Positions 1-9,137 of a DNA stretch of 64,000 nt are shown in pieces (within the stretch, counting starts at the first letter, position 1; the number at the start of each line of letters is the position of its first letter). Below the pieces are notes generated by a model. It was not told where the DNA came from. It saw only the letters and a program-made list of their open reading frames with translations, and ran no database searches. The translations under genes and the position numbers were made by a program. Source of the stretch: Bradyrhizobium sp. SZCCT0153 (GTDB lineage Bacteria; Pseudomonadota; Alphaproteobacteria; Rhizobiales; Xanthobacteraceae); the NCBI RefSeq assembly GCF_018129995.1, contig NZ_JAFCKS010000002.1, positions 1,054,001 through 1,118,000 of the forward strand. Reading direction: 5' to 3'.

Positions 1-269
1 ACCGCACTGCGCGCCGCGTCTACCGCACTCGCAAACTCGACCAGCATGCCGTCGCCGGTGGTCTTGACGATGCGGCCGCGATGCGCAGAGATCGTGGCAT
101 CGACAACGGACTTTCGAGCTTCCTTCAGCCGGGCCAGCGTGCCTTCCTCGTCGGCGCCCATGAGACGGCTGTAACCAGCGACATCCGCAGCCAACACCGC
201 TACAAGTCGTCGTTCCACGCGCTCGCCGGTCAAAATGGCCTCAAAAATATGATATCTGGCCCAGCGCAT
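1..269 (-). CDS. Class III adenylate/guanylate cyclase, N-terminal part (runs off the window)
   Basis: Only about the first 89 codons lie in the window; the gene continues past the left edge. The minus strand reads RRLVAVLAADVAGYSRLMG and then TTGDGMLVEFASAVDA. These are the two metal-binding Asp regions that open the catalytic domain of class III nucleotide cyclases, a family with many paralogues in Bradyrhizobium. Product would be cAMP or cGMP from ATP or GTP; the base-selecting residues are outside the window. The ATG at 269 adds about 12 residues compared with an in-frame TTG at 233, and either could be the start. Many members carry TPR or adenylate-cyclase-associated C-terminal regions, which cannot be judged here. 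Confidence 0.8.
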   Translation of the reverse strand, partial: MRWARYHIFEAILTGERVERRLVAVLAADVAGYSRLMGADEEGTLARLKEARKSVVDATISAHRGRIVKTTGDGMLVEFASAVDAARSA

Positions 270-405
270 CAAAGCACGCAGAACTGCTTTCGGCTAGCGC
301 CGACGTTCGTTCGGAATCACAAGACGAAATGCCGGAGCACGTTGCGCCGGTCTGCTTCACCCCGAGAAGCAGCATGTGCCGGTCCACGCCTTTCGCGCTC
401 TATTC

Positions 406-1302
406 TCACTCCCCCTGGATCCATTCCGCCACGCCGCGCCATAGCGTGTCGCGATGCTCGGGGCGGAAGAAGCCGAAATGGCCTATTCCCTTGGCGCCGA
501 CGTCGGACGGCTTCACCGTCAGCACCTCCGGCTTGATCGCGGTGAAGCCGGACGTGAGCAGCTCGACCGCCGGCCGCGTCGCCCAGGCATCGTCGGAGAA
601 GCACAGCGCGCGCAGCTCGCCCTTGAATTTTGCGAAATTCTCCAGCGCCGGCAGCTTTGAATCGAACAGGTAGCGCGGGCTCGAGACCCACTCGGCCCAT
701 TGCAGGAACACGCCCTTGGGTAGGTCCTCGCCGATGCCGGCCCAGCCCGGCGCGTAGCCGAGCGCGTGGACGAGCGGCACGCCGACGAGATTCATGAAGG
801 CGTAGACGCGATATTTCTCCGGAGATGTCATCAGCCGCCAGGTTGCCGCTTGCGAGGCCACGAAGGCGGCGCGCGAAATCTCGCTGTTGTTTGCGATCAG
901 CCCCAGCGCCTGGCCGCCGAAGGAGTGGCCGACATAGGCGAGCGGCAGGGTGTTGTAGCGCTCGCGCATCCAGTGCACCGCGGCGGCGACGTCGAGCGCG
1001 GCCCAGTCCGACATCGAGGCCTTGAAGCCGACCAGCGATTTCGGCTGGTTGTAGCCGACCATCGCCGGCAGCCGGGAGTCGCCAATGCCGCGATAGTCGT
1101 AGGTCAGGACCGCGCAGCCGCGGTGGGCGAGATAGGAGGCAAAGCCGCGATAGATTTTTCGCGGGACGGCGGTCGCGGAGTTGATCAGGACGGCATGGCG
1201 CTTGGTCCCGCGCGGCAGGAACAAGGTGCCGGCCAGCGCATACCCGTCGCTCGCCGGGAAGCTGATCTCGTCGATGAAAACGTCGTCCAGTGCCGCGTCC
1301 AT
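406..1302 (-). CDS. Alpha/beta hydrolase (serine hydrolase)
   Basis: A 298-residue alpha/beta-hydrolase fold protein. The nucleophile elbow GHSFGG places the catalytic Ser near residue 127. An oxyanion-side motif DYRGIGDSR lies near residue 69, the acid is probably one of the two Asp in CFSDDAW (about 237-238), and the catalytic His is in GIGHFGFF (about 275). No signal peptide is visible, so it should be cytoplasmic. The start at 1302 (MDAALDD) is preferred because the frame upstream to 1440 is low-complexity and covers the divergent promoter space shared with the DAHP synthase gene. Substrate is unknown; peptidase, esterase and lipase-like activities all occur in this family. Confidence 0.85.
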   Translation of the reverse strand: MDAALDDVFIDEISFPASDGYALAGTLFLPRGTKRHAVLINSATAVPRKIYRGFASYLAHRGCAVLTYDYRGIGDSRLPAMVGYNQPKSLVGFKASMSDWAALDVAAAVHWMRERYNTLPLAYVGHSFGGQALGLIANNSEISRAAFVASQAATWRLMTSPEKYRVYAFMNLVGVPLVHALGYAPGWAGIGEDLPKGVFLQWAEWVSSPRYLFDSKLPALENFAKFKGELRALCFSDDAWATRPAVELLTSGFTAIKPEVLTVKPSDVGAKGIGHFGFFRPEHRDTLWRGVAEWIQGE

Positions 1303-1483
1303 GGGCAGCCGGTATCCTGCCAGTTTCCTCGCCGTTTCCCAACAAATGCGAATTTGGCTTTTCCCGCAAGGGTTTGCAGTGCCGAATGGATTTACAACTG
1401 GCGGCGGGGACCCAGCCTGTGTATAAGGCGGCCCTCGCAACCCACAGATCAGGTTGTGCTTTTTGCTTCACGGAGAGATTGCG

Positions 1484-2872
1484 ATGTCCGAGCGGTGGAC
1501 GCCCGAGTCCTGGCGCAGCAAGCCGGTGCTCCAGGTGCCCGATTATCCCGACGCCAAGGCCCTGGCCGACGTCGAGGCGCAGCTTGCGACCTTTCCGCCG
1601 CTGGTGTTCGCGGGCGAGGCGCGCAACCTGAAAAAGGCACTGGCGCGGGTCGCGGCCGGCGAGGCCTTCCTGCTGCAGGGCGGCGATTGCGCCGAGAGCT
1701 TTGCCGAGCACGGCGCCAACAACATTCGCGACTTCTTCCGCGTGCTGCTGCAGATGGCGGTGGTGCTCACTTACGCCGGCGCGGTGCCGGTGGTGAAGGT
1801 CGGCCGCGTCGCCGGCCAGTTCGCCAAGCCGCGGTCCTCGCCGACCGAGAAGATCAACGGCGTCGAGCTGCCGAGCTATCGCGGCGACATCGTCAACGAC
1901 ATCGCCTTCACCAGGGAAGCGCGCGTGCCGGATCCGCAGCGCCAGCTGATGGCCTATCGCCAGTCGGCGGCGACGCTGAACCTGCTTCGTGCCTTCGCCA
2001 CCGGCGGCTACGCCAATCTCGGCAGCGTGCATCAGTGGATGCTCGGCTTCCTCAAGGACTCGCCGCAGTCCCGCCGCTACAAGGAGCTGGCTGACCGCAT
2101 TTCCGACGCGCTGAATTTCATGCGCGCCTGCGGCCTCGATCTCGAGGCCCATCCCGAGCTGCGCGCCACCGATTTCTACACCAGCCACGAGGCCCTGCTG
2201 CTCGGCTACGAGCAGGCCATGACCCGCGTCGATTCCACCACCGGCGACTGGTACGCGACCTCCGGCCACATGATCTGGATCGGCGACCGCACCCGCCAGC
2301 TCGATCACGGCCATATCGAATATTTCCGCGGCATCAAGAACCCGATCGGGCTCAAATGCGGCCCGTCGCTCAAGCCCGACGAGCTGCTGAAGCTGATCGA
2401 CGTGCTCAATCCCGACAACGAGCCGGGCCGGCTGACGCTGATCGGCCGCTTCGGCTCCGACAAGGTCGGCGAGCATCTGCCGAACATGATCCGCGCCGTG
2501 AAGCGCGAGGGCAAAGTGGTGGTCTGGTCCTGCGATCCCATGCACGGCAACACCATCACCTCGACGTCGGGTTACAAGACGCGTCCGTTCGACCGCATCC
2601 TGTCCGAGGTGAAGTCGTTCTTCGCGATCCACGCCGCGGAGGGCACCCATGCCGGCGGCGTGCATCTGGAGATGACGGGCCAGGACGTCACCGAGTGCCT
2701 CGGCGGCGCCCGCGCGATCACGGACGAGGATCTCAACGATCGCTACCACACGGTCTGCGATCCGCGCCTCAATGCCGAGCAATCCATCGACATGGCGTTC
2801 CTGGTCGCGGAGCTTCTCAAGCAGGAGCGCGCCGGCAAGGTCAAGCCGATGCCGGCCGCAGCGGGGCTCTAA
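1484..2872 (+). CDS. aroG: 3-deoxy-7-phosphoheptulonate synthase, class II
   Basis: First step of the shikimate pathway: phosphoenolpyruvate plus erythrose 4-phosphate gives DAHP, in the cytoplasm. The 462-residue protein has the length and motifs of the plant-like class II enzymes: [11 protein letters not shown] (metal-binding Cys, about residue 66), [21 protein letters not shown] and a late [12 protein letters not shown]. These differ from the class I AroF/G/H enzymes of E. coli. The ATG at 1484 has a GGAGAG Shine-Dalgarno a few bases upstream; an earlier in-frame ATG at 1454 gives an atypical tail. The next gene (dgkA) starts four bases after the stop, so they are probably co-transcribed. 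Gene symbol usage (aroF, aroG, aroA) varies between genomes. Confidence 0.95.
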   Translation: MSERWTPESWRSKPVLQVPDYPDAKALADVEAQLATFPPLVFAGEARNLKKALARVAAGEAFLLQGGDCAESFAEHGANNIRDFFRVLLQMAVVLTYAGAVPVVKVGRVAGQFAKPRSSPTEKINGVELPSYRGDIVNDIAFTREARVPDPQRQLMAYRQSAATLNLLRAFATGGYANLGSVHQWMLGFLKDSPQSRRYKELADRISDALNFMRACGLDLEAHPELRATDFYTSHEALLLGYEQAMTRVDSTTGDWYATSGHMIWIGDRTRQLDHGHIEYFRGIKNPIGLKCGPSLKPDELLKLIDVLNPDNEPGRLTLIGRFGSDKVGEHLPNMIRAVKREGKVVVWSCDPMHGNTITSTSGYKTRPFDRILSEVKSFFAIHAAEGTHAGGVHLEMTGQDVTECLGGARAITDEDLNDRYHTVCDPRLNAEQSIDMAFLVAELLKQERAGKVKPMPAAAGL

Positions 2873-2876
2873 CACC

Positions 2877-3230
2877 TTGCTGCGGATCTGGAAGGCCACG
2901 ATCAATTCCCGTAACGGTCTGGCCTTTGCGTTCCGTTCGGAGCAGGCCGTTCGCGAGGAGATATTTGCGCTCATCCTGTCGGTGCCGCTGGCATGGTTCG
3001 TCGCCGCGACGGCGCTGCGGGCGGTCGAGCTGGTCTGTTCGGTTGCCTTCGTGCTGACGGTCGAGTTGCTCAACACCGCGATCGAAAAGCTTGCCGACCG
3101 TCTGACCATGGACCACGACAAGCAGATCGGGCGGGTCAAGGACATGGGCTCGGCCGCGGTCGGCGTTGCGCTGCTGATGGCCGGCGCGTTCTGGATCATT
3201 GCCATCATCGAGCGATTGGGATTCCTCTAA
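2877..3230 (+). CDS. dgkA: Diacylglycerol kinase (prokaryotic DgkA type)
   Basis: Small integral membrane kinase that phosphorylates diacylglycerol to phosphatidate for phospholipid turnover. With the TTG start at 2877 it is 117 residues, the usual DgkA size, beginning LLRIWKATINSRNGLAFAF. Three hydrophobic segments are visible. The active-site helix reads VELLNTAIEKLADR, matching the family E-x-x-N-x-A-I-E core. Further upstream in the frame the sequence overlaps the DAHP synthase gene and does not look like DgkA, which is why the TTG is chosen; a CTG follows it directly. It is immediately downstream of the DAHP synthase gene and 24 bases before nadE, forming a likely three-gene transcript. 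Confidence 0.9.
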   Translation: MLRIWKATINSRNGLAFAFRSEQAVREEIFALILSVPLAWFVAATALRAVELVCSVAFVLTVELLNTAIEKLADRLTMDHDKQIGRVKDMGSAAVGVALLMAGAFWIIAIIERLGFL

Positions 3231-3254
3231 CCCAATAATCGGAGCGCGGCGGCC

Positions 3255-5012
3255 ATGACCGAACGTCTCAACGCATTCGCGGTCACGCTCGCCCAGCTCA
3301 ATCCGACCATGGGCGACATCGAGGGCAACGCCGCGAAAGTCCGTGCTGCGCGTCTGCAGGCGATCGCGGACGGCGCCGATCTCGTGCTGTTACCGGAATT
3401 GTTCATTGCCGGCTATCCGCCGGAAGACCTGGTGCAGAAGCCGGCCTTCCAGGCTGCCTGCCGCGCCGCGATCGAGGGGCTCGCCCGCGAGACCGCCGAT
3501 GGCGGCCCGGCCATGCTGGTCGGCACGCCCTGGGTCGAGGAGGGCAGGCTCTACAATGCCTGCGCGTTGCTCGATGGCGGCCGTATCGCCGGCTTGCGCT
3601 TCAAATGCAATCTGCCGAATTACGGCGTGTTCGACGAGAAGCGGCTGTTTTCGCGCGGGCCTGCCGCAGGCCCCGTGACCGTGCGCGGCGTGCGCATCGG
3701 CGTTCCGATCTGCGAGGACATCTGGCTGGAGGAGTCCGAGGATTACGAGAACGTGGTCGAGACGCTGGCCGAGACCGGCGCCGAGATCCTCCTGGTGCCG
3801 AACGGCTCGCCTTACGCCCGGGACAAGAGCGACGTGCGCCTGTCGGTCGCCGTCGCGCGCGTCACCGAAAGCGGGCTGCCGCTGGTCTATCTCAACCAGG
3901 TCTGCGGCCAGGACGAACTGGTGTTCGACGGCGCTTCCTTTGCGCTCAACGGCGACCTCTCGCTCGCCGCGCAGCTGCCGGCGTTCGCGGAGAGCATCAC
4001 GACGCTGCGCTTCACGCGCAACGGCGACGACTGGCGCTGCACGGGACCGATCGCCGCGCAGCCCGAGGGCGACCATGCCGACTACGCCGCCTGCGTGCTG
4101 GGCCTGCGCGATTACGTCGCCAAGAACGGCTTTCCCGGCGTGCTGCTCGGCATTTCCGGCGGCATCGACTCCGCCCTGTGCGCTGCGATCGCGGTCGATG
4201 CACTCGGCGCCGACCAGGTGCACGGCGTGATGCTGCCTTACCGGTATACGGCAGCACACTCGATCGCGGACGCCGGCGAGCTCGCCGGCCATCTCGGCAT
4301 CCGCTACGAGGTGCTGCCGATCGCGGAAGCCGTGAGCGGCTTCGAGACTATTCTCTCGGACATCTTCAAGAATCTGCCGCCTGATATCACCGAGGAAAAT
4401 CTCCAGGCCCGCACCCGCGGCACGCTGCTGATGGCGATCTCCAACAAGACCGGCCTGATGGTGATGACGACAGGCAACAAGTCGGAAATGTCGGTCGGCT
4501 ACGCCACGCTCTATGGTGACATGAACGGCGGCTTCAACCCGATCAAGGACATCTACAAGACGCAGGTGTTTCGGCTGGCGGCATTGCGCAACAGCTGGAA
4601 ACCCGATGGCGCGCTGGGCCCTGCAGGCGAGGTCATTCCCCCCGATATCATCACGCGCCCGCCGACCGCGGAATTGCGCGAGAACCAGACCGATCAGGAC
4701 TCGCTGCCGCCTTACGACGTGCTCGATGCCATCCTGGAGCGCCTGATCGAGCGCGAGGAGCCGCTCGACAAGATCATCGCCGCCGGCTTCGATCGCGAGA
4801 CCGTGGTGCGCATCGATCATCTGCTCAACGTCGCCGAATACAAGCGCCGTCAGGCCGCGCCGGGGGTGAAGGTGACGGCCAGGAATTTCGGCCGCGACCG
4901 CCGCTACCCCATCACCAACCGTTTTCGCGACAAGGGAGAGCCGCTGCCCGCCGCGGACGAGACGCTGGTCTCGCGTGGGAGCAAAGCGTCGATCGACGCG
5001 TTCGAGGGGTGA
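3255..5012 (+). CDS. nadE: Glutamine-dependent NAD+ synthetase
   Basis: Converts nicotinate adenine dinucleotide to NAD+ using ATP and glutamine. The 585 residues are in two domains. Residues about 1-260 form a nitrilase-type glutaminase with the Glu-Lys-Cys triad: E48 in LLPELF, K117 in RFKCNLPNYG, and C153 in GVPICEDIW. The C-terminal half is the synthetase, with the PP-loop GISGGIDSA near residue 299 and later TGNKSEMSVGY. The arrangement is the long, ammonia-channelling form. The ATG at 3255 follows a GGAG-containing leader, 24 bases after dgkA. The gene is followed by a long inverted repeat. Confidence 0.95.
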   Translation: MTERLNAFAVTLAQLNPTMGDIEGNAAKVRAARLQAIADGADLVLLPELFIAGYPPEDLVQKPAFQAACRAAIEGLARETADGGPAMLVGTPWVEEGRLYNACALLDGGRIAGLRFKCNLPNYGVFDEKRLFSRGPAAGPVTVRGVRIGVPICEDIWLEESEDYENVVETLAETGAEILLVPNGSPYARDKSDVRLSVAVARVTESGLPLVYLNQVCGQDELVFDGASFALNGDLSLAAQLPAFAESITTLRFTRNGDDWRCTGPIAAQPEGDHADYAACVLGLRDYVAKNGFPGVLLGISGGIDSALCAAIAVDALGADQVHGVMLPYRYTAAHSIADAGELAGHLGIRYEVLPIAEAVSGFETILSDIFKNLPPDITEENLQARTRGTLLMAISNKTGLMVMTTGNKSEMSVGYATLYGDMNGGFNPIKDIYKTQVFRLAALRNSWKPDGALGPAGEVIPPDIITRPPTAELRENQTDQDSLPPYDVLDAILERLIEREEPLDKIIAAGFDRETVVRIDHLLNVAEYKRRQAAPGVKVTARNFGRDRRYPITNRFRDKGEPLPAADETLVSRGSKASIDAFEG

Positions 5013-5071
5013 CGGGTTTGGCGCTTGGGTTTACCTCGCCCATACCCGCGAGCGAGATGGGCGTTATTGTG

Positions 5072-5223
5072 CCCTCGCCCCTTGTGGGAGAGGGCGGCAC
5101 TGCCGTCGAAACGGACTCACTCGGGTGAGGGGTCTATCCCCACGTACGCATATGCATATGTGAGCGCGGATAGAACCCCTCATCCGGCGCTTCGCGCCAC
5201 CTTCTCCCACAAGGGGAGAAGGG
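5072..5223. repeat. Nested palindromic intergenic repeat between convergent genes
   Basis: Outer arms at 5072-5094 and 5200-5223 are near-perfect inverted copies (CTTGTGGGAGAGGG against CCTTCTCCCACAAGG). Inner arms at about 5123-5139 and 5168-5185 pair again (GGTGAGGGGTCTATCC against GGATAGAACCCCTCATCC). The loop contains CATATGCATATG. Sequences of this kind are widely dispersed in Bradyrhizobium and other alphaproteobacteria. Placed tail-to-tail between nadE and the DUF2865 gene, its RNA hairpin could end transcription from both sides. Confidence 0.8.
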
Positions 5224-5230
5224 AACGGCA

Positions 5231-6412
5231 CTACTTCTGCTGCTGCGGCAGGAAGCTCGGTCCGACCGAGCGGATCGGCTTGTTCTCGGACGAGGTCGCA
5301 GGCGTGCCGGTATCCGCAGGCGGCGTCGCCGCGGGCGCGGCGGCTGTCGTGGGTGCCGGAGCAGCGCCCTTCTTGGCATTCGCAGGCGTGCCCTTGTTGA
5401 GCCGCTGCTGCTGCATCTTCTTGGCGCTCTCCTCGGTGACGATGATGTCACCTTGCTGCTCGGCCGCGGCCTTGTCGTCGGCCGATTTCAGCGCATCGGC
5501 CCAGGTCTGGCCCGCGGCCTTGCAGGAGCAGGACGGGTTGAACTCGCTGCGGAATTTGAAGGCGGTCGGCAGCGCCGTGTAGGGCTGGCCGCTGATGGAG
5601 ACCGCGGAGTTCATGTCCTCGCCGGGATTGCGATGGGTGTAGAGCACGGCTTCAGCGGCCGGGCACAGCGCCTTGCAGGTCCTCTCGTCGTCAGGGAAGC
5701 GCGCCGGCACGGTGGCAAACGAGATGGGGAAGTAAGCGCCGTCACAGGTGCGCACGCACACGGTGCGGTAGGTGCCGGATTGCGGCCCGAGATCGGAGGG
5801 CGGCACGGCTTGCGGATTGTTGGCGTTGTTGCCGCCGAACAGATTGCTCAGGAAATTGCCGCCGCCTTGCGACTGCGCGGCGTTGGCATATTGCGGGCCG
5901 CAATTGTTCTGCGCCAGCGCTGCAAGCACCGAACGGCGCTGGTTGTCGCGCTCCGGGCTGAAGCCGCCGGGGCCGCCGCCGCGCAGGCGCTCGAGATTGC
6001 CGGTAATCTGGTCCAGATTGGCGCGCATCTGCTGGATCTGGGTGTTGACCGGACCGCACTGTGCCGACTGGCCGTTGAACAGCGAGAAGAATCCGGAGGA
6101 ATCGCAGCCCATGCGCTTGGCCTGCATGGTGACGCGGTCGAGCTCGGCCTGCTGACGGGTCTGGGACTCCTGATAGCGGCGGATCTGGTCCTCGCGCGCG
6201 GGGTCACCGCCGCCGCCACGATCGAGCGCGGCGAGCTGTCCTTCCAGTCGCACGCACATCGGATTAGTTCCAAGCCCGTTCTGGCCGGGCTGAGGCGGCG
6301 GTCCGGGCGGGCCGGCCTGTGCGAAAGCGCTGGTGGCGAGCACGACGGTGCCAAGGAGCACGGCGCAGGCAAGGAGGAAGCGGGCACGGGAGAGGGACAA
6401 AAATTCAGGCAT
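5231..6412 (-). CDS. DUF2865 domain-containing secreted protein
   Basis: About 393 residues with a signal peptide (hydrophobic FLLACAVLLGTVVLATSAFA, cut before QAGPPG). Then a Gly/Pro-rich linker, a coiled-coil-like stretch around QESQTRQQAELDRV, and the conserved Cys-rich DUF2865 core: YRTVCVRTCDGAYFPISF, DDERTCKALCPAAEAVLY, NPSCSC. The six or more cysteines in a periplasmic protein suggest disulfides. The C-terminus is Ala/Pro-rich. Function is not known. The start at 6412 (MPEFLSL) is a choice; an ATG three codons upstream (6421) is equally possible, and a further one at 6499 gives an unusually long leader. Common in Bradyrhizobium and relatives. Confidence 0.85.
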   Translation of the reverse strand: MPEFLSLSRARFLLACAVLLGTVVLATSAFAQAGPPGPPPQPGQNGLGTNPMCVRLEGQLAALDRGGGGDPAREDQIRRYQESQTRQQAELDRVTMQAKRMGCDSSGFFSLFNGQSAQCGPVNTQIQQMRANLDQITGNLERLRGGGPGGFSPERDNQRRSVLAALAQNNCGPQYANAAQSQGGGNFLSNLFGGNNANNPQAVPPSDLGPQSGTYRTVCVRTCDGAYFPISFATVPARFPDDERTCKALCPAAEAVLYTHRNPGEDMNSAVSISGQPYTALPTAFKFRSEFNPSCSCKAAGQTWADALKSADDKAAAEQQGDIIVTEESAKKMQQQRLNKGTPANAKKGAAPAPTTAAAPAATPPADTGTPATSSENKPIRSVGPSFLPQQQK

Positions 6413-6552
6413 ATCCGCCATTCTAGCGAGGTCACGGCCCAGCGTGATCTGGAAGGCCGAAGCGCGCCCTCCAATAGCCGCTTCCTGCGGCATCGTCACG
6501 TCGTTTCGGGGACCAAGGATCGGGGCCTAAGTTACGCCAGTTCCGAGCGAAT

Positions 6553-6858
6553 TCAGCGCTGGCAGGTGATTGCGACATATTCGTCGCAATGGCCATGGGA
6601 GCAGTTTGCGCCGGATTTGGGGACGGAGCCGGTAATTTCGTCGGGATCGACCCGGCGATAGCTTGATGCCTGGGCAAAATCGCGTGACTGGCAATAGGTG
6701 CGTGCGACCTGCGCGCCGCATTTCTCGCCCTTGGCCAGGCACTGGTCGACGCCGTAGCCGTCGGCCTGGTTGGCGATGATGAAGACGCGGGTCTCGGCGC
6801 ATGCGCTGGACGCCGCAAGGATGGAGGCGCAGGAAATCAGCGCAAGCAATGATCGCAT
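6553..6858 (-). CDS. Small secreted protein, unknown function
   Basis: About 101 residues with a clear signal peptide (MRSLLALISCASILAASSACA, cleavage before ETRV). The mature part contains six cysteines (QCLAKGEKCG, TYCQSR, GANCSHGHCDEY, ITCQR), consistent with a small disulfide-stabilised periplasmic protein. A longer reading from 6906 adds MSPFWNWQFLFCPGVF before the signal peptide and is less likely. It lies just upstream of the DUF2865 gene on the same strand, and the two may be co-expressed. I do not recognise a named family. Confidence 0.7.
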   Translation of the reverse strand: MRSLLALISCASILAASSACAETRVFIIANQADGYGVDQCLAKGEKCGAQVARTYCQSRDFAQASSYRRVDPDEITGSVPKSGANCSHGHCDEYVAITCQR

Positions 6859-6980
6859 GAAAACACCGGGGCAAAAAAGGAACTGCCAGTTCCAGAATGG
6901 GCTCAAATAGTTAAGGATGATGAACCATAAAGGCAGGCGGCCGCGGATTGCGGAGATAAAGCGGCGTTTCCGCGGCTCTC

Positions 6981-7010
6981 TTGACGCGGGGCGGCCTCAT
7001 AGCCCATATG
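6981..7010 (+). promoter_or_regulatory. Candidate sigma-70-type promoter for the cysS operon
   Basis: TTGACG (6981-6986) is followed after about 18 bases by CATATG (7005-7010), in the 289-base space upstream of cysS. Start of transcription would fall near 7016, giving a leader of roughly 130 bases before the cysS ATG. Confidence 0.4.
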
Positions 7011-7017
7011 TTCCGTC

Positions 7018-7068
7018 ATGAACGGTCTCCTCGTCATTTGCGCCATTTGCCGCGAGATTACGAGCTAG
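7018..7068 (+). CDS. Possible 16-codon leader peptide with two Cys codons upstream of cysS
   Basis: ATG at 7018 opens a 16-residue frame, MNGLLVICAICREITS, ended by TAG. It holds two TGC codons and sits between the candidate promoter and cysS. A short stem (TCTCAA at 7094-7099 pairing with TTGAGA at 7105-7110) follows it. There is no clear Shine-Dalgarno; if transcription begins near 7016 the ORF would be almost leaderless. It could be chance, but Cys codons in a leader before a cysteinyl-tRNA synthetase operon would fit attenuation. Confidence 0.25.
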   Translation: MNGLLVICAICREITS

Positions 7069-7147
7069 CGATTCGCTGGCTGGAGCCGTCTTTTCTCAAA
7101 AACATTGAGAGCACTGGACGCCCGGCCAACAGCCGACGGGTATCCAT

Positions 7148-8530
7148 ATGGACTTGCGCCTCTACGATACGCTGACGAAGGAGAAGCGGCCGTTCCAGCC
7201 GCTCGATGCGAACAGTGTCCGCATGTATGTCTGCGGACCGACCGTCTACGACTTCGCCCATATCGGCAATGCGCGGCCGGTGATCGTGTTCGACGTGCTG
7301 TTTCGGCTGCTGCGCCATCTCTATGGCGAGGCGCACGTCAAATATGTCCGCAACATCACCGACGTCGACGACAAGATCAACGACCGCGCCGCGCGCGATT
7401 TTCCAGGGCTCCCGCTGAACGAGGCGATCCGCAAGGTCACCGAGCAGACCGGCAGGCAGTTTCACGCCGACGTCGATGCGCTCGGCGCGCTCCGCCCGAG
7501 CGTCGAGCCGCGTGCGACCGAGCATATCGGCGAGATGCGCGAGATCATCGAGAGGCTGGTTGCCGGCGGCTTCGCCTATGTCGCCGAGGACCATGTGCTG
7601 TTCTCGCCGCAGGCGATGAACGCCGCCAATTCCGGCTTGCCGCGCTATGGCGCGCTGTCCAATCGCTCGCTCGACGAGATGATCGCCGGCGCGCGCGTCG
7701 ATGTCGCGCCCTACAAGAAAGACAACACCGACTTCGTGCTGTGGAAACCGTCCAAGCCGGGCGAGCCGTCATGGCCGTCGCCGGCGGGCATCGCCGTGCA
7801 GGGGCGTCCAGGCTGGCACGTCGAGTGCTCGGCCATGGCCTGGAAGCACCTCGGCGAGCATTTCGACATCCATGGCGGCGGCATCGATCTCGTGTTTCCG
7901 CATCACGAGAACGAGGTGGCGCAGACCTGCTGCGCCTTCCACCAGCCGCGCATGGCGAACACCTGGATGCACAACGGCTTCCTGCAGGTCGAGAGCGAGA
8001 AGATGTCGAAGAGCCTCGGCAACTTCGTCACCATCCACGAGCTGCTCGCGGACTGGCCGGGCGAGGTGCTGCGTCTGAACATGCTCAAGACGCATTATCG
8101 TTCGCCGATCGACTGGACCACGAAGTCGCTGGAGGAGAGCGCCAAGACGCTCGACGATTGGTATCGCGTCGCGGCCGACGTCGCGCCCGGCCAGCCGGCT
8201 TCGTCGGTGGTCGAGCCGCTGCTCGACGACCTCAACACGCCGCTCGCAATCGCGGCGCTGCATGGCCTGCGTGGCAGTGACGTGGCTGCCCTGGCGGGGT
8301 CATTGCGCTTGCTCGGTTTCCTCTCGGAGAGCGCAGCCCAGTGGGAAGGGCGCAAGCGGCAGGCGAGCGGGGTCGATGCCAGGGAAGTCGAGCGTCTGAT
8401 CTCGGAGCGGACGACCGCGCGTGCGCGCAAGGATTTTGCGGAATCCGACCGCATCCGCGATCTGTTGGCGGCGATGGGCGTTGCGATCAAGGACTCCAAG
8501 GAAGGGACGACGTGGGAGGTCGCACGATGA
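7148..8530 (+). CDS. cysS: Cysteinyl-tRNA synthetase
   Basis: Charges tRNA-Cys with cysteine. The 460-residue class I synthetase carries the HIGH-type signature in [15 protein letters not shown] (about residues 24-38) and the KMSKS loop in [10 protein letters not shown]. Zinc ligands are expected at the Cys of CGPTVYD, in HVECSAM, and in the [10 protein letters not shown] stretch. Length is typical. The ATG at 7148 is preceded by ACGGG. The stop overlaps the next start (ATGA at 8527), so translation of the following small membrane peptide is probably coupled. Confidence 0.96.
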   Translation: MDLRLYDTLTKEKRPFQPLDANSVRMYVCGPTVYDFAHIGNARPVIVFDVLFRLLRHLYGEAHVKYVRNITDVDDKINDRAARDFPGLPLNEAIRKVTEQTGRQFHADVDALGALRPSVEPRATEHIGEMREIIERLVAGGFAYVAEDHVLFSPQAMNAANSGLPRYGALSNRSLDEMIAGARVDVAPYKKDNTDFVLWKPSKPGEPSWPSPAGIAVQGRPGWHVECSAMAWKHLGEHFDIHGGGIDLVFPHHENEVAQTCCAFHQPRMANTWMHNGFLQVESEKMSKSLGNFVTIHELLADWPGEVLRLNMLKTHYRSPIDWTTKSLEESAKTLDDWYRVAADVAPGQPASSVVEPLLDDLNTPLAIAALHGLRGSDVAALAGSLRLLGFLSESAAQWEGRKRQASGVDAREVERLISERTTARARKDFAESDRIRDLLAAMGVAIKDSKEGTTWEVAR

Positions 8531-8640
8531 CGCGCCCCGACACGCCGTTCCCGCGGCACTGGCTCTATTACATCGCGCTGAAAATCCTGCTGCTCGGCGC
8601 TGCCGTGGCGCTGGCGCTGAAACTCTATGGGATGTGGTGA
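8527..8640 (+). CDS. 37-residue membrane miniprotein in the cysS-cimA operon
   Basis: ATG at 8527 overlaps the cysS stop by four bases (ATGA) and gives a 37-residue protein. A polar N-terminus ([15 protein letters not shown]) leads into one strongly hydrophobic helix, [20 protein letters not shown], ending GMW. The next gene begins five bases after its stop. The tight packing on both sides argues for a real gene rather than a gap. Function is unknown; single-span peptides of this size often partner a larger membrane protein, but none is adjacent. Confidence 0.7.
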   Translation: MTRPDTPFPRHWLYYIALKILLLGAAVALALKLYGMW

Positions 8641-8645
8641 AGACG

Positions 8646-9137
8646 ATGGGACAGACTTTGCCAAAACCCGGCCTGCGGCCCCTGCTGCCTGATGACGTGC
8701 CGGTGCTCGCCGCGATCTTCGCCGCCAGCATCGAGGAGCTGACCGGCGACGATTACAACGAAGCGCAGCAGCAGGCCTGGATGGCCGCGGCCGATGACGA
8801 GGAGTTCGGCAAGCGGCTCGCGGCCGACCTGACGCTGGTCGCGACGCTCGAGGGCTCGCCCGTCGGCTTCGCTTCGCTGCGCGGCGCCGATCACATCCGC
8901 ATGCTCTATGTGCATCCGGCCGTCGGCCGGCAGGGCATCGCGACCATGCTGGTCGATGCTTTGGAGAAGCTCGCCGGCGGCCGTGGCGCGACCAGCCTCG
9001 CGGTCGATGCCAGCGACACCGCGCAAGGCTTCTTCGCCAAGCGCGGCTATATCGCCAAGCAGCGCAACACCGTCACCGTCAACGACGAGTGGCTCGCCAA
9101 TACCACGATGCAGAAGACGCTCGGAGCACCGCAATGA
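8646..9137 (+). CDS. GNAT-family N-acetyltransferase
   Basis: A 163-residue Gcn5-related acetyltransferase. The acetyl-CoA-binding strand-loop-helix reads MLYVHPAVGRQGIATMLVDAL (the R/Q-x-x-G-x-G/A signature), followed by an FFAKRGY motif near the C-terminus that is typical of the fold. Substrate is unknown; it may be a small molecule or a protein N-terminus. It begins five bases after the miniprotein and its TGA overlaps the cimA ATG (9134-9137), so it belongs to the cysS operon. Confidence 0.88.
   Translation: MGQTLPKPGLRPLLPDDVPVLAAIFAASIEELTGDDYNEAQQQAWMAAADDEEFGKRLAADLTLVATLEGSPVGFASLRGADHIRMLYVHPAVGRQGIATMLVDALEKLAGGRGATSLAVDASDTAQGFFAKRGYIAKQRNTVTVNDEWLANTTMQKTLGAPQ

Noticed and set aside
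317..3208. A 963-codon minus-strand reading opposite the hydrolase, DAHP synthase and dgkA genes
   Set aside because: It overlaps three well-supported genes, has biased Arg/Ala/Gly composition and no recognisable motif. It is a by-product of high GC at third positions.
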